This document shows, piece after piece, positions 17,395 to 26,565 of a stretch of 64,000 bases of DNA. Numbering within the stretch: position 1 is the first letter of the stretch; every line of letters begins with the position of its first letter. The translations under genes and the position numbers were made by a program. Location of the stretch: assembly GCA_900541965.1 (NCBI GenBank), contig UQLN01000011.1, forward strand, positions 29,609-93,608, given 5' to 3'. Source of the DNA: an uncultured Parabacteroides sp. (GTDB lineage Bacteria > Bacteroidota > Bacteroidia > Bacteroidales > Tannerellaceae). The notes beneath the pieces were generated by a model that saw nothing but the letters and a program-made list of their open reading frames with translations, ran no database searches and was not told the DNA's origin.

Positions 17395-18801
17395 ATGCAA
17401 AAGTCAGACTGCATCATCGGAGTGGAACATGTGTCCAAAAATTTCGGCGACAAAGCCGTACTGAATGATGTGAATTTGTTGGTCCGTAAGGGCGAGTTTG
17501 TAACGATATTGGGACCTTCAGGGTGCGGTAAGACCACCTTGTTGCGATTGATTGCAGGCTTTCAGACTGCTTCGGAAGGTATAATAACCATAGCAGGGAA
17601 AGATATAACGCAGACACCTCCTCATAAACGTCCGGTTAATACTGTATTCCAGAAGTATGCTCTTTTTCCTCATCTCAATGTTTTCAATAATATTGCTTTC
17701 GGTTTAAAACTGAAAAAATTGCCTAAGGCGGTTACCGAAAAGAAAGTGAAACAGGCATTAAAAATGGTAGGGCTTACGGATTATGAATATCGTGATGTGG
17801 ATTCCCTGTCCGGAGGACAACAGCAGCGTGTGGCGATAGCCCGTGCAATTGTAAATGAGCCCGAAGTTCTTTTGCTGGACGAACCGCTTGCAGCTCTTGA
17901 CCTGAAGATGCGTAAGGATATGCAGATGGAATTGAAGGCGATGCACAAAACTTTGGGCATCACTTTCGTCTATGTAACTCACGATCAGGAGGAAGCGCTC
18001 ACTCTTAGCGATACGATAGTCGTAATGAGTGAGGGAAGAATCCAGCAGATAGGTACGCCTACCGATATATATAATGAACCGGTTAATTCTTTTGTTGCCG
18101 ATTTTATCGGGGAAAGTAACATACTGAATGGTAAAATGATTAAGGATAAACAGGTCTTTTTTGCCGGACATGAATTCGAATGTGTGGACGAAGGTTTCGG
18201 AGAACAAATACCTGTCGATGTTGTGCTTCGGCCGGAAGATATATACATATTCGAACCATCTGAGGCAGCCATGCTTACCGGTACGGTTACTTCTTCCATT
18301 TTTAAGGGTGTCCATTATGAAATGATGGTACAGACAAAAGAGGATTATGAATTTATGGTTCAGGACTACCATTATTTTGAAGTGGGACAGGAAGTCGGTT
18401 TACTCGTTAAGCCTTTTGATATACATGTAATGAAGAAAGAACGGATTTGCAATACGTTCGAAGGAAAGCTGATAGATTCTACTCATGTGGAATTTTTAGG
18501 CAGTACGTTCGAATGTAAGGAAACGCCGGGTATTGAAGAAGGAGCTCCGGTTCTGGTGCAGGTAAACTTTGAGCATGTAATCCTGGAAGATAATGAAGAA
18601 GACGGAATCCTGACAGGAGAGGTGAAGTTTATCCTTTATAAAGGCAACCACTATCATTTGACGGTGTCTTCCGATTGGGATGAAGATATTTATGTGGATA
18701 CGAATGATGTATGGGACGACGGAGACCGTGTGGGCATAACCATTGCCCCTGAAAATATACGAATTGCTCAAATGGTAAAGGAGGAAGGTGGTGATCAGTA
18801 A
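17395..18801 (+). CDS. potA: Polyamine ABC transporter ATP-binding protein with duplicated C-terminal domain
   Basis: Energises spermidine/putrescine uptake at the inner membrane. Walker A is GPSGCGKTT (40-48), the Q-loop Gln86, the signature LSGGQQQR (138-145), Walker B VLLLDE (158-163) and the switch His196. At 468 residues it is about 90 longer than usual PotA. The extra length comes from two similar TOBE-like modules, about 242-347 and 353-461, which share the pattern F-GK-I, V-F-G-FEC, LTG-V-KG-HY, G-VG-P-I. It overlaps potB by 14 bases. Confidence 0.93.
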   Translation: MQKSDCIIGVEHVSKNFGDKAVLNDVNLLVRKGEFVTILGPSGCGKTTLLRLIAGFQTASEGIITIAGKDITQTPPHKRPVNTVFQKYALFPHLNVFNNIAFGLKLKKLPKAVTEKKVKQALKMVGLTDYEYRDVDSLSGGQQQRVAIARAIVNEPEVLLLDEPLAALDLKMRKDMQMELKAMHKTLGITFVYVTHDQEEALTLSDTIVVMSEGRIQQIGTPTDIYNEPVNSFVADFIGESNILNGKMIKDKQVFFAGHEFECVDEGFGEQIPVDVVLRPEDIYIFEPSEAAMLTGTVTSSIFKGVHYEMMVQTKEDYEFMVQDYHYFEVGQEVGLLVKPFDIHVMKKERICNTFEGKLIDSTHVEFLGSTFECKETPGIEEGAPVLVQVNFEHVILEDNEEDGILTGEVKFILYKGNHYHLTVSSDWDEDIYVDTNDVWDDGDRVGITIAPENIRIAQMVKEEGGDQ

Positions 18802-19591
18802 GTTTTCAGATTTTTTCATGAAGCGAAGGAACTGGACGATTCCTTATGCATTGTTCCTTTTTATTTTTGTGGTGATGCCTTTGCTGCTGATCGTGTTTTA
18901 TGCTTTTACGGATGCGGAAGGGAGCTTTACTTTCGCTAATTTCAGGAAGTTCATGGTTCATCCGGAGGCAATCAATACATTTGTCTATTCTATCGGAATT
19001 GCGATTATAACTACACTGGTTTGTCTGATATTAGGTTATCCTGCTGCTTATATACTGGCACATAAACATTTCAATGTATCTCGCACGATGGTAGTTCTGT
19101 TTATTCTGCCGATGTGGGTGAATATTTTGATTCGTACGTTGGCAACTGTTGCTTTATTTGATTTTTTGAATTTACCATTGGGAGAGGATGCTTTGGTGTT
19201 CGGTATGGTTTACAACTTCCTGCCGTTTATGATTTATCCTATTTATAATACCTTGCAGAAAATGGATCAGAGCCTGATAGAAGCGGCTCAGGATTTGGGA
19301 GCAAACCCATTTCAGGTTTTTATGAAAACGATTCTTCCCTTGTCGTTGCCGGGAATCATGAGTGGGATTGTGATGGTATTTATGCCGACAGTCTCCACTT
19401 TCGCTATAGCAGAACTTCTGACAATGAATAATATAAAGCTGTTCGGTTCTACCGTACAGGAAAGTATCTACAACGGTATGTGGAATTACGGTGCGGCGCT
19501 TTCTTTAATCATGTTGCTGCTGATAGGCATTACTATCCTGTTTACGAATGAGGATGACAGTGCTTCAAATGAAGGAGGAGGGGTGATATGA
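18788..19591 (+). CDS. potB: Polyamine ABC transporter permease PotB
   Basis: 267 residues with six membrane segments and the permease EAA loop (EAAQDLGANPFQVF) that contacts the ATPase. No ATG is found at the expected place. GTG codons at 18788 and 18791 follow a strong AAAGGAGG at 18777-18785, so a GTG start overlapping potA is likely; ATG 18818 is the fallback. It overlaps potC by 4 bases (ATGA). Confidence 0.92.
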   Translation: MVISKFSDFFMKRRNWTIPYALFLFIFVVMPLLLIVFYAFTDAEGSFTFANFRKFMVHPEAINTFVYSIGIAIITTLVCLILGYPAAYILAHKHFNVSRTMVVLFILPMWVNILIRTLATVALFDFLNLPLGEDALVFGMVYNFLPFMIYPIYNTLQKMDQSLIEAAQDLGANPFQVFMKTILPLSLPGIMSGIVMVFMPTVSTFAIAELLTMNNIKLFGSTVQESIYNGMWNYGAALSLIMLLLIGITILFTNEDDSASNEGGGVI

Positions 19592-20376
19592 TGAAGAAAC
19601 TTTTGGCAAAAGGATACCTCTGGCTGTTGTTGGCAATTCTTTACTCTCCGATATTGATTATTATGATTTTCTCGTTTACGGAGGCAAAGGTATTGGGCAA
19701 CTGGACCGGATTTTCAACAAAACTTTATAGCTCACTGTTTGCCGGGGGAACCCATCGTTCGCTGGTAAGTGCTTTGTGGAATACATTTACTATTGCAATG
19801 ATAGCTGCAACCATATCTACCATATTGGGAAGTATTGCGGCGATAGGCATTTTTAATTTGCGCTCACGTACCCGGCAGATGATGAATTTTGCAAATGCAA
19901 TTCCGATGATGAATGCCGATATTATCACTGGTGTGTCTTTATTCTTGTTGTTTGTGAGTTTCGGTATTTCGCAAGGGTTTACAACGGTAGTGCTGGCGCA
20001 TATCACATTTTGTACTCCATATGTCGTATTGAGCGTAATGCCCCGTTTAAAGAAAATGAACCAGAATGTCTATGAGGCGGCATTGGATTTGGGGGCAACT
20101 CCTTTTCAGGCGTTGCGTAAAGTCATTTTTCCAGAAATCCGTCCGGGGATGATTAGCGGTTTCATTTTGGCTTTCACATTATCTATCGATGATTTTGCCG
20201 TTACGATTTTCACCATTGGCAATGAAGGGCTTGAAACATTGTCAACCTTCATTTATGCTGATGCCCGTAAGGGAGGATTGACTCCGGAATTGCGTCCGCT
20301 TTCAACCATCATCTTTGTTACCGTGTTAGTATTATTGATTGTCATCAATAAACGTTCCGGCAAATCAACGACATAA
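19588..20376 (+). CDS. potC: Polyamine ABC transporter permease PotC
   Basis: 262 residues and six membrane segments, with the EAA loop EAALDLGATPFQAL and the LSIDDFAVTIF segment typical of PotC. The first of two adjacent ATGs (19588, 19591) overlaps the potB stop. It forms the channel with PotB. potD starts 18 bases after its stop codon. Confidence 0.92.
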   Translation: MMKKLLAKGYLWLLLAILYSPILIIMIFSFTEAKVLGNWTGFSTKLYSSLFAGGTHRSLVSALWNTFTIAMIAATISTILGSIAAIGIFNLRSRTRQMMNFANAIPMMNADIITGVSLFLLFVSFGISQGFTTVVLAHITFCTPYVVLSVMPRLKKMNQNVYEAALDLGATPFQALRKVIFPEIRPGMISGFILAFTLSIDDFAVTIFTIGNEGLETLSTFIYADARKGGLTPELRPLSTIIFVTVLVLLIVINKRSGKSTT

Positions 20377-20394
20377 TCAAGTTATAAAGAGGAA

Positions 20395-21735
20395 ATGAAG
20401 ACCAGACTGATTCATATATTCATAGTTTTGCTTGCCTGTTGCGGATTATTTTCTTCCTGTAAGGATTCGGAAGAAGAACGCAGCCGGATATTGAAAATAT
20501 ATAACTGGGGCGATTACATAGACGAATCGATCCTTGAAGAATTCCCTGCTTGGTATAAGGAACAGACCGGGGAGAATGTACGTATCATCTACCAGGTGTT
20601 TGATATTAACGAAATCATGCTGACTAAGGTTGAACTCGGGCATGAAGATTTCGACCTGATCTGTCCGTCCGAATATATTATTGAAAGGATGTTAAGGAAA
20701 AACCTTCTGTTGCCTATTAACCGTGATTTCGGAAAAACACCGGATTATATTAAGAATGTATCTCCTTATATTCAGGAACAACTCGATAAATTAAGTTATG
20801 ACGGCAGAAAAACGAACGACTATGTCGTACCTTATATGTGGGGGACTGCCGGCTTACTTTATAATAAAAAATTCATTTCCGACGAGGAAGTAACAGGCTG
20901 GGAATGTCTTTGGGACCCGAAGAACAAGGGACGTATATTAATGAAAGACAGTTACCGGGATGCCTACGGGACAGCCATTATCTATGCAAATGCCGAATCG
21001 CTGCAGAATGGGACTGTTACTGTTGAGCAGTTAATGAACGACAGCTCTCCGGAAGCAATAGCCCTTGCTGAAGAATACCTTAAAAAGCTGAAACCGAATA
21101 TTGCCGGATGGGAAGCAGATTTCGGAAAAGAAATGATGACCCGCAATAAGGCTTGGCTGAACCTGACCTGGAGTGGAGACGCCATGTGGTCCATACAGGA
21201 AGCGGAAGCGGTAGGGGTGGACCTTGGCTATGATGTTCCAAAAGAAGGTAGTAATATTTGGTACGATGGATGGGCTATCCCGAAATTTGCACGTAACGTG
21301 AAGGCTGCCAGTTATTTTATTGATTATCTTTGCAGACCGGATATAGCTTTGCGGAATATGGATGCAATCGGTTATGTGAGTGCCATTGCAACTCCGGAGA
21401 TTCTGGAAGCGAAGATGGATACTACTATTACGACGCTTTCCGATTTGAGTTATTTCTTCGGACCGGAAGCAAAAAGTATCCCGATAAATCATGTGCAGTA
21501 TCCGGACCGGGCTGTAGTGGAACGTTGCGCCATGATTCGCGACTTCGGTGATAAAACAGAACAGGTACTGGAAATGTGGAGCCGGGTGAAAGGCGATAAT
21601 TTGAATACGGGAATTGTATTGCTTATCTTCACTGTTTTCGGAGTCTTGTTTGTCTGGATTGTATATCGTAGAATTGTTGAGTATAAGCAGAAGAACCGGC
21701 ATAACCGCCGCCGTCGTAAACACCCTGTAAAATGA
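20395..21735 (+). CDS. potD: Polyamine-binding lipoprotein with an added C-terminal membrane anchor
   Basis: Binds spermidine or putrescine and delivers it to PotBC. It has a lipoprotein signal (Cys22 in SSCKDSEEE) and the PotD fold with YNWGDYID near the start. At 446 residues it is roughly 100 longer than classical PotD. The extra part ends in a hydrophobic helix (about 406-423) and a very basic tail (residues 432-446, many Arg and Lys). By the positive-inside rule the tail is cytosolic, so the protein is anchored at both ends and held close to the permease. Confidence 0.9.
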   Translation: MKTRLIHIFIVLLACCGLFSSCKDSEEERSRILKIYNWGDYIDESILEEFPAWYKEQTGENVRIIYQVFDINEIMLTKVELGHEDFDLICPSEYIIERMLRKNLLLPINRDFGKTPDYIKNVSPYIQEQLDKLSYDGRKTNDYVVPYMWGTAGLLYNKKFISDEEVTGWECLWDPKNKGRILMKDSYRDAYGTAIIYANAESLQNGTVTVEQLMNDSSPEAIALAEEYLKKLKPNIAGWEADFGKEMMTRNKAWLNLTWSGDAMWSIQEAEAVGVDLGYDVPKEGSNIWYDGWAIPKFARNVKAASYFIDYLCRPDIALRNMDAIGYVSAIATPEILEAKMDTTITTLSDLSYFFGPEAKSIPINHVQYPDRAVVERCAMIRDFGDKTEQVLEMWSRVKGDNLNTGIVLLIFTVFGVLFVWIVYRRIVEYKQKNRHNRRRRKHPVK

Positions 21736-21742
21736 AAAAACT

Positions 21743-22354
21743 ATGGAAGGCATTAAAAATTTGATTATCGACCTTGGAGGGGTAATAGTTAATCTCGCAC
21801 GTCTCCGTTGTATTGAAGCTTTCGAATCTTTGGGTGTGGATATACGTGAGAAACTGGTCAATAATTATCAGCATAAAGGCCTTTTCATGAAATTGGAATT
21901 GGGAACGATTACCCCGGAAGCCTTTTATGATGGTATTCGTAGTCTGACCCAGCAGTATCTTACAGATGACCAGATAGATGGAGCCTGGATTGCCATGTTG
22001 GAAGATGTCCCCGATTATAAACTGGACCTGCTGCTTGATTTACGAAATCGCTACAATACGTTTTTATTGAGTAATACAAATCAAATTCATTGGGAATGGT
22101 CCGAACGTGCTTATTTCTCTTATCAGGGGCACGATGCCAGTGACTTTTTTAATAAGGTATATCTTTCCTACCAGCTTCATATGTTGAAGCCTAATGCCGA
22201 TATTTTCGAATATGTGTTGAAAGATGCCGGTCTTAATCCGGAAGAAACCTTGTTTATTGATGATGCAAGCCAGAATTGCCGTACTGCTGAACATTTAGGG
22301 ATGAGTACCTATACGCCTCAGGCAAGAGAAGACTGGTCGCATATATTTAAATAA
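21743..22354 (+). CDS. HAD-superfamily hydrolase
   Basis: 203 residues. Motif I is IDLGGVIVNL, with the nucleophile Asp11 and Gly in place of the usual second Asp; this variant is common in the YihX-like branch of class IA HAD enzymes. LLSNTN is motif II, and LFIDDASQN motif IV. It starts 7 bases after potD and is probably co-transcribed. The substrate is unknown; a sugar phosphate or nucleotide is plausible. Confidence 0.85.
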   Translation: MEGIKNLIIDLGGVIVNLARLRCIEAFESLGVDIREKLVNNYQHKGLFMKLELGTITPEAFYDGIRSLTQQYLTDDQIDGAWIAMLEDVPDYKLDLLLDLRNRYNTFLLSNTNQIHWEWSERAYFSYQGHDASDFFNKVYLSYQLHMLKPNADIFEYVLKDAGLNPEETLFIDDASQNCRTAEHLGMSTYTPQAREDWSHIFK

Positions 22355-22360
22355 AAATGT

Positions 22361-22386
22361 CCCGGCCTGATATAAGCCGGAATCTA
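22361..22386. terminator. Weak hairpin between convergent HAD genes
   Basis: CCGGC and GCCGG pair around a 9-base loop in the 36-base gap between two converging genes. The stem is short and the T-run poor. Confidence 0.35.
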
Positions 22387-22390
22387 TTTG

Positions 22391-23041
22391 TTATTTGCAC
22401 CACAGTTTGTAATCCTCAAAAGTAGAGTCGGAAAAATCGGGAATAACCTTATATACTTTATCTTTCAACGCCTTCTCGGGATTGGTGGTACTTAATCCGA
22501 TTATACGCATTCCTGCCTGAGTTGCAGCTTCTACACCAGCAAAGGAATCTTCAAAAACCAGACAGTCTTCAGGCGAAATATTCAGGTCGGCTGCTGCCAA
22601 CTGATAGCACATAGGGTCCGGCTTGCCTCTGGTAATACGGTCGGCTGTAACTACTGTATCGAACATATTATGCAAGTTCAGTACATTGAAAGCCCGTTGT
22701 ACTTTTGCATTGTCCGAGCTGGTAACCAAGCCAATGGCAACACCATTCTTTTTTAATGTTTCCAGAAATTCCAAGGCTCCCTTTACCGGAGGAAGAGGCA
22801 TGATTTGATCAAATTCCATAGATTCCCGGAGTACCATCTGTCTAAACTCTTCTGAGAACTGGGAGAAGTATTTTTTCAATATGTAAGGCATTGTAGTACC
22901 TTTTATACTGGATGCAAAATCTTTGATATTTAATCCATACCGTTCACTGGCTTCATTCCAGTAAACATCATAGATAGGTTCGGAATCAACAATCACACCG
23001 TCAAAATCAAAAAGGGCTGTTTTCAGTTTTATATCCTGCAT
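22391..23041 (-). CDS. Beta-phosphoglucomutase-like HAD hydrolase
   Basis: A class IA HAD protein, 216 residues from ATG 23041; an upstream Met at 23059 would add six residues that look non-homologous. Motif I is FDFDGVIVDSEP, giving the nucleophile Asp and acid Asp. VTSSDN, RGKPDP and VFEDSFAGVEAA are the later motifs. Activity on a sugar phosphate (mutase or phosphatase) is likely; the sequence does not decide which. It follows the glycosyltransferase gene on the same strand. Confidence 0.87.
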   Translation of the reverse strand: MQDIKLKTALFDFDGVIVDSEPIYDVYWNEASERYGLNIKDFASSIKGTTMPYILKKYFSQFSEEFRQMVLRESMEFDQIMPLPPVKGALEFLETLKKNGVAIGLVTSSDNAKVQRAFNVLNLHNMFDTVVTADRITRGKPDPMCYQLAAADLNISPEDCLVFEDSFAGVEAATQAGMRIIGLSTTNPEKALKDKVYKVIPDFSDSTFEDYKLWCK

Positions 23042-23073
23042 TATAATGTCTGATTTCAAATTCGTAACTAGTA

Positions 23074-24840
23074 TTATTTTTCTTTGGAGAAGCTGTAGAG
23101 TACGATTCTTGCACTCAACTCACCGATAACATTCGGAGTAGCAGTAAGTAGCTCAAATGCATATGTATCTCCATAGTTGCCTATAAGTGTATCGACATTC
23201 TTTTCCGAGATGAACAAATAACCTTCTTCCGGCTGGTCTGTCTCAAAATTATGGAACTTGTTGCCCATATAGAAATTCAGTCCGTATAAGTTCCGGTAAT
23301 ATTTAAGGTTATTCATTACATACATGTTTGAATCGTTCAAAGGAAAATCTTTTACTACCTGTTCAGCAAAAGGACGGGAGGAAACCCCTTGGCGTATTCC
23401 ACGCATGATAACTCCGTCGATCAAAAGATTCACACAGAATGTCAGTGCAATGGTTGCATACAATATTTTGATATTGATTTTCTTGAACATCTGATAATAC
23501 ACTGTGCCTAAGGCAAGAAGCAGAATTAACAGAATACAAATTGTCAGTCCGTTTGGAGCTGTAAACATATTGGCTACGTGTGATACGGCTTCAATAACTT
23601 CCACATTCTGTGTATACTGTCCGGCTATTACTACCGGATTGATGATACCTGCCATTGTCAGGATTATTCCAATCATAACAACTGCTACTACCGAAGCAAG
23701 AAATGCTGCGAACACACGGGTTACTTTAGTCCGATATTCGGTAATATACAGTGCATATTGAGATAAAAAGACTGCGATAAACGGGTAAGCAGGCATCAGG
23801 TATGTACTGCGTTTGCTAAGCGGTATTGAATAGAAGAAGAGAATACAAACAACGGCTACCAGACTGAATAGTTTTTCTTTTTCCATGGAAAGAATCCCGT
23901 GCCAGCTATCTTTTAAGATCTGTTTGAACGACTTTTCCGGCTTGCGGTATTTCAATCCGAACAAAGAGAAAAAGAAAAATATTGTCCAGGGAATAAAGCC
24001 GGCGGCTAAAGTAACCAGATTGAACCACGGACCGTTCTCATGTCCCAAATCATACTGGATATTCGGTGTGCTTAGGTGGAAGAAGCGTCCGAAGTTTTCG
24101 GCTAAAACTACATTCAGAAAATCATCTCCTCCCTGCTTGTATGCCGAAACATACCATAGAAGAGGCAGGAACATGGATGAAACCCCCGCATATAACAATG
24201 CTTTAAATATGGTCAGCAAAGAGTATTTACGCAGCATCAACAGGTATACGCCAAACACAAACAGTGGCAATACCACTCCGACGGGACCTTTGGTAAGCAC
24301 TGCACATCCCAATAAAGCAGGGATAATGATAGGCACACCCTTCAATTCCAGTTGGTCTTCCCATCGATATAACTGGTATAGTCCGATTACCATGAAAGCA
24401 GTCAACAACATATCCACCCGTGTTGTCATTCCCGCGCGGTGTATCTCCACGCAGGTGATAAGCAGGAGTGTCGCTATAAATGCTTGTTGGAAACGCAGAC
24501 GTCGTCCGAAGAAGATTAATGTAAAACCAATCAGAGTAATAAAAGCCAATGCCGATGGCAGGCGGGAAGTAAATTCCGATACATATCCCTGTGGATAAGA
24601 AAAAGCAGCCATCAGCCAATGTGCCATCGGTGGCTTATAGGCAAATTCATTTGCATATACCTGAGGCAATACCCAGTTACCGCTTTCCAGCATTGAAACA
24701 GCTACCGCAGCTTCGCGGGGTTCTCCTTTAGTGGAAAAGTCTCCTAAGCCAATCCAGGGTAAAACAGAAATAATACAAATGACGATTATCATTGTTACCG
24801 GCTTCTGCAGGTAAAGATATTGAAGAGTAGGTGTACGCAT
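23074..24840 (-). CDS. Membrane glycosyltransferase of the ArnT/PMT type (GT83-like)
   Basis: 588 residues with 11-13 hydrophobic segments. The first periplasmic loop carries the family motif KGEPREA and KPPMAHWL, which in ArnT-like enzymes contain the acidic residues that bind the polyprenyl-phosphate sugar. A soluble periplasmic domain of about 100 residues ends the protein. These enzymes move a sugar from a lipid carrier to lipid A or protein outside the inner membrane. The sugar and acceptor are unknown. The HAD gene lies 32 bases downstream. Confidence 0.88.
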   Translation of the reverse strand: MRTPTLQYLYLQKPVTMIIVICIISVLPWIGLGDFSTKGEPREAAVAVSMLESGNWVLPQVYANEFAYKPPMAHWLMAAFSYPQGYVSEFTSRLPSALAFITLIGFTLIFFGRRLRFQQAFIATLLLITCVEIHRAGMTTRVDMLLTAFMVIGLYQLYRWEDQLELKGVPIIIPALLGCAVLTKGPVGVVLPLFVFGVYLLMLRKYSLLTIFKALLYAGVSSMFLPLLWYVSAYKQGGDDFLNVVLAENFGRFFHLSTPNIQYDLGHENGPWFNLVTLAAGFIPWTIFFFFSLFGLKYRKPEKSFKQILKDSWHGILSMEKEKLFSLVAVVCILFFYSIPLSKRSTYLMPAYPFIAVFLSQYALYITEYRTKVTRVFAAFLASVVAVVMIGIILTMAGIINPVVIAGQYTQNVEVIEAVSHVANMFTAPNGLTICILLILLLALGTVYYQMFKKINIKILYATIALTFCVNLLIDGVIMRGIRQGVSSRPFAEQVVKDFPLNDSNMYVMNNLKYYRNLYGLNFYMGNKFHNFETDQPEEGYLFISEKNVDTLIGNYGDTYAFELLTATPNVIGELSARIVLYSFSKEK

Positions 24841-24936
24841 ATTCTTAATAAGAAAAAGGAATTATCCTATTAGTTATTTAAAATTTAAATACAAAAGAAC
24901 GACTTTTTACGGACATTACCGCATTTTTAAACACTT

Positions 24937-26496
24937 TTATGTCCCTAAAGATTCCTTGATCGCGGCACGGATAATTTCTGCATCTTCCTTATTCTCCTTT
25001 AAAATAGAAAGGATAAGATTCAGATAACTTTCCTTGTTGCTGATACCGCAGAGGTTACATAACCGGGATTGAGGTAATACACCTTTCTGATTGTATACAC
25101 GAAGGATATTTTTATAATCGCCGGTTTCTGCATATTGTATGAAATCTTTTTTTATTTTGCTATAGATTTCTTCCACGTGCACATTTTCACGGATACTTTC
25201 CACATGTTCTCTTAGTTGTTCCATTGTAGTAATTTTCCGGTCCACCGTTGTTTCCAGTCTTTTCCGTACACGGTGTTTGGCATGGAGGATAACCTGGCTA
25301 TCCAAATCTTTCAGGAATAGTTTGATTACATTTTCTTTTACCTGGCTAAACACTGCTTCCGGTTCTCTCATCAAGCGGCGTGCTACTGTTTTTATAACAG
25401 GTTCCAGCAGTAATAGGTTTTCCACTTCGGCAACATCCGGCACATAGATGTGCTGTTCGCGTAAATAATCAATTTCTCCCTGTGTGCGCCGGTCGCGGTC
25501 TACAATTCCTTTTGAATCGAGTGTATGGAAATCCTTTAGCTGGGCAAAAGCCTTGGTTGTCTCTATTACTTTCTGGCAACCACCCATCGGCTTAACCATA
25601 TAATCCGGAAAGATCAGCGGATACAGCCGGTTATCTATACTATTGGTATCAGTCCCTTCGATAAAAAGAATAGGTTTACGGCTACCGATAATTTCCATAT
25701 AAAGTTCTTCGGGGAAATCTTCCTGGCTCTCTATCAGTTCGTAGTCCCATATTCTGGCATCCGCATCGTAGGAACGGACCCAAAGGCGTTTGCTTTCGCG
25801 ACGTGAAGAAGAAAAATCGATGTCGTGAGTAAGATATACATATGTACAGTCCGGACGCATATCTTCTATATCATCCCAAAGCTGGTTTTTAATGGAGTCG
25901 TGCAGCAACACTTCCGGCTCTTCGATAATCAGGAGAGAGTCGGGGGGAGCACACAACACCGCACCTATCAGGTAAAATACCAGTTTCTCGCCGTCACTCA
26001 TCCGTCCGGCGGTATAGGAATCGCTGTCTTTGCTTACCGATGCCAGTTCGATAAAACCGGATTTACGTACCAATCTGTTATGCGGAAACATCTTTTCCCA
26101 AATCTTTTGTATACGGTCGATATGGGTGACGGGAGGGGGAAGTTCCGGATTTTGCTTACAAGCTTCTTTATAGTTTACCGCTGCTTCAAATTCTTCCGTT
26201 TGCAAACGGAGAATTAATTTCTCATATTCGGACATACGTGGCATGAAGATACGTTCTGCAATCATCGATTGCAAGCGTGCCAGTTCATTGCCTTCTTGCG
26301 GTAATTCGTTTTCGTTACTGGAGATGAAAAGCGAGTGCATACCGGATATTCGTATGCATTGTATATCATAACGTCTTTGCAAATCCTTGCCGAATGAAGT
26401 CTTTCCAGAGCCGTTTGCACCTATTACTACCAGGACTTTGGTGTCCAGTACCAATGGTTCGGGGCTATATTGCCGGGTTGGGAGGATAAGTTCCAT
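24937..26496 (-). CDS. Fused ABC-type ATPase and TOPRIM-like DUF4435 protein (PARIS/OLD-like)
   Basis: 519 residues from ATG 26496. The frame runs back to a TTG at 26523, but that codon lies in a -7 box, so the later ATG is chosen. The N-terminal half is an ATPase: Walker A GANGSGKT (26-33), signature-like MSDGEK (166-171), Walker B LLIIEEPE (188-195) and His224. The C-terminal half carries TOPRIM-type acids: Glu280 in ILFIEGTD, and Asp333 and Asp335 in IVDRDRR, then VENLLL. The same two domains make up AriA and AriB of the PARIS phage-defence system, where fused forms are known. No defence genes flank it, so a housekeeping DNA role remains possible. Confidence 0.8.
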   Translation of the reverse strand: MELILPTRQYSPEPLVLDTKVLVVIGANGSGKTSFGKDLQRRYDIQCIRISGMHSLFISSNENELPQEGNELARLQSMIAERIFMPRMSEYEKLILRLQTEEFEAAVNYKEACKQNPELPPPVTHIDRIQKIWEKMFPHNRLVRKSGFIELASVSKDSDSYTAGRMSDGEKLVFYLIGAVLCAPPDSLLIIEEPEVLLHDSIKNQLWDDIEDMRPDCTYVYLTHDIDFSSSRRESKRLWVRSYDADARIWDYELIESQEDFPEELYMEIIGSRKPILFIEGTDTNSIDNRLYPLIFPDYMVKPMGGCQKVIETTKAFAQLKDFHTLDSKGIVDRDRRTQGEIDYLREQHIYVPDVAEVENLLLLEPVIKTVARRLMREPEAVFSQVKENVIKLFLKDLDSQVILHAKHRVRKRLETTVDRKITTMEQLREHVESIRENVHVEEIYSKIKKDFIQYAETGDYKNILRVYNQKGVLPQSRLCNLCGISNKESYLNLILSILKENKEDAEIIRAAIKESLGT

Positions 26497-26520
26497 ACAA
26501 GTTCCGATTTTGTTTCTCCT

Positions 26521-26528
26521 CAAAGATA
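26521..26528 (-). promoter_or_regulatory. -7 box for the ATPase-TOPRIM gene
   Basis: TATCTTTG on the minus strand. It places the transcript start near 26515 and excludes the TTG at 26523 as the translation start. Confidence 0.5.
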
Positions 26529-26565
26529 ATAAATCATTTTTACGTATAAATAGAACGTAGTAATA

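Noticed and set aside
26497..26523. TTG start nine codons upstream for the ATPase-TOPRIM gene
   Set aside because: The codon lies inside a perfect -7 box, so it is upstream of the transcript start.
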